The notes below the pieces were generated by a model. It had not been told where the DNA came from, searched no databases, and worked only from the letters and a program-made list of their open reading frames with translations. A DNA stretch of 64,000 nt from the NCBI GenBank assembly GCA_964023205.1, contig OZ026844.1, forward strand, positions 25,580,934 through 25,644,933, given 5' to 3'. A program made the position numbers and the translations under genes. Of the stretch, positions 45,501-57,500 are shown in pieces. The number at the start of each line of letters is the position of its first letter. Position 1 is the stretch's first letter. The stretch is from Lutraria lutraria (taxonomy: Eukaryota > Mollusca > Bivalvia > Venerida > Mactridae).

Positions 45501-48500
45501 TCTATAAATTCTGATCTATCCTTAGCAAACATAATGCATTCGGCAAGTAGATGTCTATAGATATCATCTGTTTCAGATTTACACATTTTGCATATTAATT
45601 TGTTGTTGAAAGACCTAGACAGCAGAACACGAACTGATGAGATAACATGGATTATTTCACTATTGGTACATGGATATAACCATAAATGTAATGGTTTCAC
45701 TGTATTATGTAGAGATAAAAATCTTTTGAATTCACTGTCACTTTTTACTCTATATTTCCATTTATTCAATTGAATGTTGTGAATTGCTTTTGATACTATG
45801 TTTTTCCATGAATATTTATTTGGAAAGACAGCGTTTTGACGATACAATGTTAAATAGTTGAAAACTCCATACAAAACAAGTAGTTTACATACATCTGGAA
45901 TGAAATCTAGTTGGTTACGAAAGCCTTTAGTTGTGTACAGATTCAGATTCAGTTGAATAACTGTCGAGTAGTGGTATGTGTAGGCATGGTACATAGTTTC
46001 TGCAGGAAGGACAGTTTTCTCTTCGTTATGTCGGCGTCGATTGGATGCCAGCCTAGGGTACTCAGTGCCATGTCGGTTCTTGTAGGATCGGGGAGGTGTT
46101 GGTTTTTTTTCGCAGCCATCTTCTGAAATCTTTGAACTTTTCGAAGGTCTGCCGTTGACATATTATGCCATACTTCAGCACCGTACAGTAGAGTTGACAA
46201 TGTTACAGAACGCACAATGGATGCCATTCGAATAGGATTCACGTCTCCAGTTTTGCTTTCTATAGCAACCACAGAATATAATGAAGATTGTCCTTTACGG
46301 ATTCTATTCTCAATAGTGTCTCTCACATTTAGTGCACTGTTAAGTTTTATGCCTACATGAGTGGCAATGCTAGAAGATGATATTTCCGAGGAACCAAATT
46401 TGACCGTAAAATTGTTTATCACACGTTTGCCGAATTTCATCAGACAACATTTGTCATAATTGAACTCATAGCCCCACTTGTTAGCGTAAGTATTGACGAT
46501 TTAGAGTTTTTTTTCTAGTGCTGTTTTTGATGGGCATAAAAGCGTTAAGTCATCAGCTAATGTAGGATTGCCACATGAGATATTACCAACAGATAGACCG
46601 TGACCACTTTTCTCTAATGTATTTAAAAGTTCATCAATAAAGAGTAGATAACTCCATGACTGTAGACAGTATTCCCCCTTGTCGACAACTTTGCCTAATA
46701 TGGAATCTATTTGACATGATGCCATTTACTAAGACGGAACTTGATATTCCATTGAAGCTATCTATGATCAGTTTCAAAAACTTTCCTTTAATACCAAGTT
46801 GATGCATTTTGTAGATTAAAGCACTATGTTGGCAATTGTCAAAAGCGCCTGCCGTGTCTAAGAACGCGGCGTATACATCTGATCGCTGTTCAATCAAATG
46901 TAGGGCACTTTCTTGTAGGTTGAATGAAGTAGCGATTGGACCTAGATGCGATTGATAGGCATTTTGTTGAGGGTTTGGAAATTGGATATCTTTTGAGGTA
47001 GTCCACTCATTTAGCCGTTGGTGTAGAATACATTCAAATAGTTTGTATATAACGGGTAGCAGATTTATTGGTCGATAACTTTTAGGTTTAAGCTTTGGTT
47101 TTCCATCCTTATATACGGGAATAATAACTCCAATTTTACAACCATTTGGTATATAATGACAGTTTATCATCATGCAGAATAGTTTTCTTAGATAGGAATT
47201 TAGTGTCCTTCCACCATAAATTATATGTTCAGCGGATACACAATCAAAGCCTGGTGCTTTTCGTGTTTTCATCTCTTTGATGTATGAACTTAGTTCATGA
47301 TCTGTTACTTCCCTTGTCAATATAGGGTCATCGAAGTTATCGTTATTATCTCTCAATTGCTTCACATTTTCCTCAAGATTATGTAGAAATATTAGATCAA
47401 AATGATCTTTGTCTTGGGGTGTAAACACTTTTTCATAATAGTCTCTGAATATGTTTGCAATGGTAGTAGGGTCGCTAGATATCACGTCACAGCTTTCAAT
47501 CGCGTTTATTGGATTCGATCGTTTATATTGTTTCTTTTTCACAAGTCTCCAAAATAATCTCATGTCACATTCTGCTACTGTGTTCAGTTCATTATAGTAC
47601 TTAGAATTAGTATCAGCAATCGCTCTATTTTGTATATTCCTGAATTCTCGTTTTGCTGCTTTATAGTTTGAGTAATACACATTATTTTTGTTATGTTCTT
47701 TACCATGTTGTATCCATGCAATACGTTCATTCAGCTGGTGTTGGTATGCGTTTTTGACATCTGTATTCCAGTATGGTTTTGTATGGATATTGAATTTGCT
47801 TACAGGTAAAGTTTGTTCGGAACAGATTTGTATACAATTTACAACATGATTATATAAAATCTCAGTGTTTTCCGGACAATTAAGCATATTTGAAATATCT
47901 ACAGCATGAAGTTCATGTTCAAGCATCATAGAATACATGTATAAATGATCAGAGTTACATTTGTTCCAAGCAATATGGTTAGTATGAGATATATCAATAT
48001 GTGTTAGAGGTATAATACATTTAGTTAGAATAGGTTGGTGATCAGATACACAACAACAATCATCATCAATAACATAATTTGAACATATATTGTCTTTTTG
48101 CAGTCTGTTCACTATAACATAATCAAGAATTTTATGCGTTGGGCGGAATGTATAATAACAACCGTTAGTCTCACATGGAATGAGTTCATTTTGAACAAGG
48201 AATTGATTAAAGCAAATTTGTCTATCAGAAGAGATAGAAGACGAGATATCAACATTAAAATCACCACATAGGATACAGTAAGCCTCTGAAGAGTAGTAAT
48301 TACGTTATATTAATAAATTTACGCGGATTTATGAATTCGCGGAGCCTTCCATGCGCGAATATTAGTGAAAATAAAAACATCGCAAATAAAACCGGATTTA
48401 CAGTAACTGCTCATATAATATTCTTCAGACAAAAGATACTGTATATGTCTTTAAATTGGCAGGGCTAAAATTTGGCGTTTTTTGGAAAGTTAAATAATGG

Positions 48501-51500
48501 CGGTGGTCAAGAATTGGCCATTTCTTAAAAATCCACCAAAATAAAACCATCCATTGTCCGTCGCCAGCTAAAATTACATCAATATAACCTATACTATAAT
48601 TTGCTGTACATCTTTAAATGTTCTTTGTTTGTAACTATTGTCACACCTTCCTTATACTTGTACAATGCCCTTTTCTTATTGTAATATACATCGTTAATAG
48701 TATTCCTTTGTTATAAAAATTGCAAACACAGTCGAAGATTAGCACATTTTATTAAAAATTGGTAATGGTTTGCTTGTTTGTTCATATCACTTAGCATTTT
48801 TTTTGTTGATAACGACTATCATTTATTATGCCATTTTATGTATACAAAAGTATAACTTATTTGCATATATTTGCATATTTAACCACTGATTAATTGTTTT
48901 TAGCTTAAGTCAAGTTATTTGTTTTGCTATTATTGGCGGTGTTATATATCTGCGGTGTGAATTATTGGCGGGGTTTTAAATTGGCTGAAACCTAACAACC
49001 GCCAAAATAGCAAACATTAAACCACCGCCAAAATTTCAACGTATACAGTACCCTTTTTTTGCTTGTGATTTGTTTCTTTTTAAGCTAAGAGTGTAAATTT
49101 GTGTCAAGCTCAGATACTTTGTTATAAAGTCAAGGAAATTAGTCCATATGTAGTACAGTAAAATCCCGCTATTATGACCACCTTTCATTCTTAAGCAAAG
49201 TGGTCTTAATAGCAGGGTGGTCATATTAGTGGAACAAGGTATGTGCCTCTATACCTTACCACATTGAAATGGTCATATGTAGGCCTATAGATCATCATAC
49301 CAACATTCTGATTGATAAATTCCATTATTTCTTCAAACTTAATTTTTACGTTTCGATTTATCCATAATTCATGTAGGATACAGATTTAATCAATATTGTA
49401 GCTGTCAGATCGAAAATAAAACTGACTATGCGCAACATTTCAGATATCCTTCGTAAATAGTAGTTATTTTACATAAATTTACATTTCGCAATAAATTGAT
49501 ACAATACAAATTTATAACACAAGCATTTTCATTGCCATTTTACGATTGAATAGTCGACCCACTACAAGGAGTAATGCGCGACAAACACTTCATCTTCATG
49601 GAGAAATATAAGACCTTTGTTAATCCGACCAATATCATCAACATTAATGACAATCAAAAGCCATCAACAACACAGTTTTTTAACACTTTGTTTTCATAAC
49701 GTGCAAACAGACGACAATTAAACAATTACCCCAAATCGATACTGTACATGTCGTAAAGTGTGGGAATGCCTGGGGTGCACAGCGGTGGTCGTTGTAGCGG
49801 ATTATAATTAGGTGTGAAATGATACATTGGTCCGAAAAAATGTGGTCGTATTCATGGAATAGCAGGGTGGTTGTATTTTCAGACAAACGACCATTAAACT
49901 TTGGAACAAAATATTCCGTTCTTTTAAAAATCAGTCATAATAGCTGGGCGGTTGTATTTTCGGGGTGGTCATAAGTATGGATTTTACTGTAAACAAAAAT
50001 CTTATTTTCGTACTTTTGAAATTGACTAAATGAATGTTTCGTATGTTTTAACATGTATATTATCTTTAACATAAGTTTTATGTTAGATTATAAAAAAAAA
50101 AAAAAAACGTTTTTTATAATCATAATTCTATAGGAAATATTTGTATATCATATCCGTATAGTACTATAACCCAATTCCAAATAACACATTAATGTGTTCA
50201 TTCATGCATGTTTTATTTTATATACAGTCCAACCTTAAGGCAGGTGACCACTTAACAGAGGTGTATAATATCAGTACCATTTTTCACTAATCTTTGTTTT
50301 ATGAATACAGGTGTAGTGCTATATACACTATGATTACCCAGTAAATATAATAATCAGTACATGTATCAACATTTAGTACAGAAAAATACAAAAGGAATAG
50401 AAATTAACAATTTATGTATTACACATAATATTTATTTTAGTTACCAACCAATCCAAAAATAAGGCACACGACAAGTATTTTCCCCTACATTTTCCGTAAG
50501 ATACGTACATACGTCTCCGTACTTTTTAATACCGGACAATCGGACCGTAGAGCGGGCATTTATTAATTATTATTATAATTAGTTTTATTTGGCGATGTTT
50601 CGACTTTATCGTTTAACATAGACAAAGCGAAAGTAGATTTTCGGAAAGTCGTTTGGTCATCTGGTAGATTTAAAACAACTGTTACGTGTATTTGAGTGAA
50701 AACATATTTGTCAATTATTTGTTTCTGAACAACTGCTTTTTAAGTAATCAGTGATGAGTATTTGCATGTTGAATTTCCATTTCGGTTTACGATCATCTCA
50801 AGTTAAAATTTCCTTAATTCATTGATTACAACAATGGGTGTTATTTTCTTTTGTTGAAGTGCCTTAGATTTAATTGCATTGACGACAAACTTCTCAACAC
50901 CTCACCTTTTTTATGATTACAGCATAATTTGCACGTTGCTTGCATCAAAACACCGACCTAATTAAATAGAACTGTGGTCAACACGTCGTGTGTGGCAGAG
51001 ACGAAACATCGTATCTGATTGGATGCCCGATATATGGCGGAGTATGTCGTTAATCTGCGCTAAATTGTGGGTCAAAGGTTATCTAAATTTAGCGGTTTTT
51101 TTGTGACATAATGTGTATTTCAGCGATGTTTATATTGGAATTTCGCGCTTGGCTGGTGACCGTTTGATGCAGATTAAATATGGTATTTGGGATGAAATTA
51201 ACTGGCCGCTGGCCGGTGACCGTTTAATGCGAATAAAATATGGTATTTGGGATGAAATTAACTGGCCGCGTTTGCCAGGTGACCGTTTAATCCATGGTAA
51301 ATATAGAATGAATTTTGTTGAGGGGAATGAAACTGGCCGTTAAAAGGAGGTGACCGCTGATTCCAGGTGACCATAAGGCCAGGCTAGACTGTAATTATAT
51401 ATTCCGCCCTTTAACGTAACGTCAAATAATACATGACGTCATGTCCGTTGTTTATTATTATGTATTATTCTGACGACGGCGCAATGCCGAAACATAAAAA

Positions 51501-54500
51501 TACATAAACAAATTTAAACACGTGTTGTTTTTGTTTAAACTGTATTCTAATGTTAGATTATAGAAACAATACAGTTATCAGAAATTGGATGATCTATGCC
51601 TAAAAAGAATAAACAAGAGGGCCACATTGGCCCTTTATCGCTCACCTGAGAACAAAGGCCAATAATCAATGACCAGGTAATATAGTTTCCATCTTGTAAA
51701 ACTCATTTTTACGTAGATTTTGAGATCAAAACCAACAATGAAGGTATAATACTGTTAAACAAGCTAAAACGTAGCAAATTTTCTAATCCAAGGGTCAATA
51801 ACTCTTGAAGTTGTGGTCCGATTCCACCCATAACTTAACATGTCCAAAACCATAAGGTCATACACATTCATTGTAAATATGATTAGGATCGGTGAATAAA
51901 TGAAGGCGCTAGAGTGTAAACAAGCTAAAATATAGCATATTTGCTAAGTCAAGGGCCCATAACTCTTGAAGATGTAGTCCGATTCCGCCCATAATCGAAC
52001 TTGTTTGAGAACTTTTGGTTATACTCATTTACTGAAAATATTATTACGATCGGTGTATAAATGAAGCGCTAGTGTGTAAACAAGCTAAAATATAGCAAAT
52101 TTTCAAAGTCAAGGGCCCATAACTCTTGAAGTTCTGGTCCGATTTTGCCCATAATCAAACTTGTCCAAGATCTCTTAGTTATACACATTTACTGAAAATA
52201 TGATTAGGATTGGTGTATAAATGAATGTGCTAGAGTGTAAACAAACTCAAATATAGTAAATTTTCTAAGTCAAGGGCACATAACTCTTGAAGTTCTGGTC
52301 CGATATTGCCCATAATCGTCCTTGTCCAAGATCTTTTGGTTATACACATTTACTTAAAATATTATCAGGATTGGTGAATAAATGAAGGCGCTAGAGTGTA
52401 AACAAGCTAAATATAGCAAATTTTGTAATTCAAGGGCCCATAACTCTAGAAGTTATTATCAGATTTTGCCCATAATCGAACTTAGCCGAGACATGGCCAT
52501 ATACATTGTGAGCAAGTTTAATCAAGATTCGTAAAGAGTTGCAGTTGCTAGAGTGTAAACAAACTAATTGTGGACGGACGACGGACATTCACCGATCCTA
52601 AAAGCTCACCTGATGAATCAGGTGAGCTAAAAACTATTCAGAAAAGATGTGTGGTTAGACAAAAATAAAAGGACATGTACTTACCTATCTTCTCTGTGAG
52701 AATTCAGGCCAGATTCTAGAGATAAAGCAGACAATGTACTTCTAGCAGTTGGCGTAGAAGCTTCCCATAGGTCATTTTGTTTTGCCATCAGCTGAGCCAT
52801 ATGTTCCCGAGAAAAGTGAGTGCCAAGAGCACGCTGTCTGTATTCAAGAGCTTTACGACGTAGCTCTATAACCTCAGCAAACCATGTATCCAGAGCGGGG
52901 GCTTGGGTTGTCTGTTCTGGCTGTAAATATAAAAAGTAAACTATAGTAACCCTTGAATAAGAAAAAATATCATGATCATCATCAAATTTCAAAACAGCAT
53001 TAATTGATCCAAGAAACAAAATGGTCATAACTGTAACAAATTTAATTACACTTACTTTTACAGAATCACAATGACATTTTCTGAAAGTGAAGCAGTAAGT
53101 AAGTTGTCTTGGTGTAAAAAAGTATGCTATACAATTCTTAGCAAAAATTTGCTATCAACATCTTATACTGCACATCATACACAAACTAGAGCTATCACTA
53201 AAGATGATGAATACCCCCAGACACTGCCTTGACACAGTTATTGTTACATTTTATAAGGGAAATATACAGTAAAATCCCTACTTATGACCACCCCGAAATT
53301 GCGACGAAAGAACAGAATATTTTGTTCTAAAGTTTAATGGTTGTTTGTCCGAAAATACGACCACCCCGCTATTCCACCAATACGACCACATGTTTCAGAC
53401 TAATTCATCATTTCACACCTAATTATAATCCGCTACAACGGCCACTGCTGTGCACCCCAGGCATTCCCACACTTTTACGACATGTACAGTATCGATTTGC
53501 GTTAATTGTTTAATTGTCGGCTGTTTGCATGTTATAAAAACAAAGTGTCAAAGATTGCTTTTGATTGTCATTAATGTCAATGATAATTGGTCGGATTAAC
53601 AATGGTCTTTGCTGTGTATTTCCCCATGAAGACGAAGTGTTTGTCTCACATTTCTCCTTGTAGTAGACTGACTATTCAATCGGAAAATTGCAATGAAAAT
53701 GCTTGTGTTAATTTCTGGAATTTGGTTGTTATAAATTTGTATTGTATTCGCCGAAATTTGCTGATATTCAATAAATTGCGAAATGTGAATTTGTGTAAAA
53801 TAATGACTGTTTATGAAGGATATCTGAAATGTTGCGCATAATCAGTTTTATTTTCGATCTGATAGCTAAAATTTTGATTAAATCTGTATCCTACATGAAT
53901 CATGCATCAATGGAAACGTAAAAATTAAGTTTGAAAGAAATAATGCAATTGATCAATCAGAATGTTGGAATGTTGATCTATTGGCCTACATAATCATGAC
54001 CAGTTTCAATGGGGTAAGGGTAGAGGAATACCTTGTTCCACTAATAAGACCATCCCGCTATTAAGACCACTTTGCTTAAGAACGAAAGGTGGCCGTAATA
54101 GCGGGTTTTTACTGTAATGCATTTTTTAAATACCTGCAAATTGTTGCTTAGAAATATCCTGACCAATTTCTAAATACACATTATATAACAAGAGGGCCAC
54201 GATGGCCCTTTATCGCTCACCTGAGAACAAAGTCACAATAATTAATGACCAAATAATATAGTTTCCAACTCGTATAACCCATTTTTATGTAGATTTTGAG
54301 ATCAAAACCAACAATGAAGGTATAATACTGTTAAACAAGCTAAAACGTAGCAAATTTTCTGATCCAAGGGCCCATAACTCTTGAAGTTCTGGTCCGATTC
54401 CACCCATAACTGAACTTGTCCAATACTGTAAGGTCATAAACATTCATTGTAAATATGATTAGGATCTGTGAATAAATGAAGGTGCTAGAGTGTAAACAAG

Positions 54501-57500
54501 CTAAATTTTAGCAAATTTTCTAAGTCAAGGGCCCATAACTCTTGAACATGTGGTCCGATTCCGCCCATAATCGAATTTGTCCAAGATCTTTTGGTGATAC
54601 TCATTTACTGAAAATATTATTAGGATTGGTGAATAAGTGAAGGGCTAGAGTGTAAACAACCTAATATATAGCAAATTTTCAAAGTCAAGGGCCCATAACT
54701 CTTGAAGTTCTGGTCCGATTCCGCCCATAATCGAACTTGTCCAAGATCTTTTGGTTATACACATTTACTGAAAATATGATTAGGATTGATGAATAAATGA
54801 ATGTGCTAGAGTGTAAACAAACTAAAATATAGCAAATTTTGTAATTCAAGGGCCCATAACTCTAGAAGTTATTGGCAGATTTTGCCCATAATCGAACTTA
54901 GCTGAGACATTGTGGCCATATACATTGTGAGCAAGTTTAATCAAGATTTGTGAAGAGCTGCGGATGCTAGAGTGTAAACAAACTAATTGTGGACGGACGA
55001 CGGACATTCAACGATCCTAAAAGCTCACCTGATGAATCAGGTGAGCTAAAAAGGAACAAAGGGCCATAACTCATTAAAATTGACTAGGACAAAATCTATA
55101 GTGGACATGCACAACTTGGCAAACTACTTATCACTTCTAAGAAGTTTCACTGAATTCCTGCCTGTAGTTGCTGAGAAATTGAATTTGTCCATAACTCAAT
55201 TTCAACCAATCAAGACAAGCTTAATGCATGCAGAACTAGGCTAACTACTTATCACTTTTGTTTAGTTTCATTAAATTCCTGTCAGTAGTTGATGAGAAAT
55301 TGTCTGGACAAATTGTGTCTACAGACACAAGGAACGACCAACCTACCAACCAACAGACTGACAAGCATGAATCCAATATAGCTCCCATACATTTCATATC
55401 TGGGGGTATAGTTAAGGTGGATCGCGGGTTTCCTCTAGAAAAATGGTCATTTTTTTAGACGTCAACGTACAATAAATAAGTTTTACATGAACAACTTTTA
55501 ATATATTGGCTGACGCAGAAATGATATATTCAAATGATATTTCCATGGAAACCAGTCAAAAAGCGCCATCTAGCGGAGTGATATATTTTTCGTTGATTTT
55601 CGCGTTATTTCCTGTATTGCTCCGATAATATTGTGCATTAAGTTATGCAATTTACATAACTGCAATGCTGGATCATTTACAAATCCGGAAAAGTCAATCA
55701 TGTTACATTTTGCTGTCATTAAATATTGAAAGACGTAGAGCGAACTCTGCAGGGGTGACAATTTACAATGCCATAAAATGAGACATTTTTCTCTCGGTCG
55801 CGTCAACAGTGAAAAAATGGCCTGATGAATTTTTTTTTAAAACTCAGTAGAGATTCTTAAAATAATTTGAAAGACTATAAAAAAATAAGAACATATGGTC
55901 ACCGACTTCGTTTTAGCGCCATTGAAACTTATCTAAACACGGAATACCCTAAAAACGTTGCCATAAAATTCAAGATTGACGTGACGTTAAGCCAAAATAT
56001 GCCAGTAACAACTAAAAAGTCGCAACGTCACGTCGATCTTGTATAAAAACGTTGATGTTTTAAGCCTTTTTCCAAGTTTAAATAAGTTTCATTGGCGCGA
56101 AAACGAAGTCGGTGACCATATTTTTTTATTATTTTAAAGTTTTCTAAATTGTACAAAGAATCTTTTCTGCGTTTTAAAAAAAAATTCATCGGGCCGTTTT
56201 TTCTCTACTGACGCGACTGAGAGAAAAATGTCTTATTTTTGGCATTGTAAATTGCTACCCCTACAGAGTTCGCTCGACGTCTTTTAATATTTAATGGCAG
56301 CAAAATATAACATTACTGACTTTTTCGGATTTGTAAATGATACAGCATTGCATTTATGTAAATTGCATAACTTAATACACAATATTAGCGGAGCAGTACA
56401 GGAAATAACGCGAAAATCAACGAAAAACATCGCTCCGATAGGTGGCGCTTTTGAGCAGTTTCCATGGAAATATCATTTGAATATATCATTTCTGCGTTAG
56501 CCAATACCTTAAACGTTGTTTATGCAAAATTTCGTTATTGTACGTTGACGTCTAAAAAAATGACCATTTTCTGGAGGAAACCCGTGATCCACCTTAACTA
56601 GAAAAAAGAAGTCAGGTAAAAACACTTACACCCTTAATTTGTACATGAGGAGGGGCTGCCCCATGCCATGATCCTCTTACATAGTCAAATCTTCCAGGCT
56701 CTTTAAAGTTGGAGTTATATTCACTTCTATACACCCTTAAAAAGTAGAAATGATGAATTTCAATAGTATGTAGATTACACGAATTCGACTTTTAACCATA
56801 ATGAATAAAAACCTCAGAAATGTCTTAAGCTCTTAAATCATGTTGTAAGCTATTTATTTAATGTTGTTTAAAGGCCCATTTGACAGCTATGGTCATTTCA
56901 GAGCTGTGCATGAGAGAGGCAAGATATGATACAAGAGAACCATTTATATCCCTACTTATCTTTTCAAATAGTTTTTCCTGATCTTTATCATGCCCAATGT
57001 AAAGTACCGATACATGTCTGGTGCTTCTCCTGTGATATTTCTAGACACAGTACTTGGCTCAGTAGTAGATGGGGACACTGGTTGTAAGCAATTGTTTTTA
57101 AGCTAACAAACTGAAACAAGACTTATATCTACCTGGATTTCCTCTTTGGTACAACTGGAGCAGGCTCTGGTGCTTTCTGGTCTGTCTCCATGGTGAGACG
57201 CTTGTTGTTTGAGGAGATAACCGGTGCTGAACCGGCTGGCTTTATTTCAGCAGGAGACAAGTCTGAAACAGAATATACTTGGACACTGTATACAAAATCC
57301 AAAAACAAGCAAAAAAGAAGTTATCTTTGTACACCATTTTAATATTTCAAAAACATTCAGACGATTTCACGGTTAAAAATAGAATGAAATATTTTTTTAT
57401 TTTGTTTCAATGGTTTTAACGCCATTTTTCAATGACATTTCGGTTATATATGGCAGCTGGTTCATCCAACCATCTTTCCTGAATTGTATTCTAACCATTA

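Larger units (their letters stand above)
44477..52684 (-). other. Large MDM1 intron filled with mobile elements
   Basis: The 8.2-kb intron holds a LINE in the same orientation as the gene (~44925-48300), MITEs at 49154-49991 and 50223-51393, and a pearl-like element at 51612-52632. Related AATTCGCG palindromes (CGCGTATTTATGAATTCGCG near 44590 and CGCGGATTTATGAATTCGCG near 48322) and CCGCCAAAA-rich sequence at 48470-49040 are other MITE remnants. No exon was found in it, and the flanking exon phases match without one. Confidence 0.7.
53185..55410 (+). mobile_element. Type 2 element interrupted by two insertions
   Basis: Host pieces 53185-53264, 54117-54186 and 55053-55410 align with the copy at 32713-33907 (ACTAGAGCTATCACTAAAGA to CTGGGGGTATA). 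Insertions are a TA-flanked MITE (53265-54116) and a type 1 pearl-like element (54187-55052). Confidence 0.85.

Noticed and set aside
51113..51343. 76-codon ORF with a repeated GDRL..KYGIW motif
   Set aside because: Produced by 60-63-bp tandem repeats at the end of a MITE.
55570..56500. Mirrored ORFs in the TTAA fold-back element
   Set aside because: Arm divergence gives many replacement changes and no shared stop-free extension; explained by the inverted arms.
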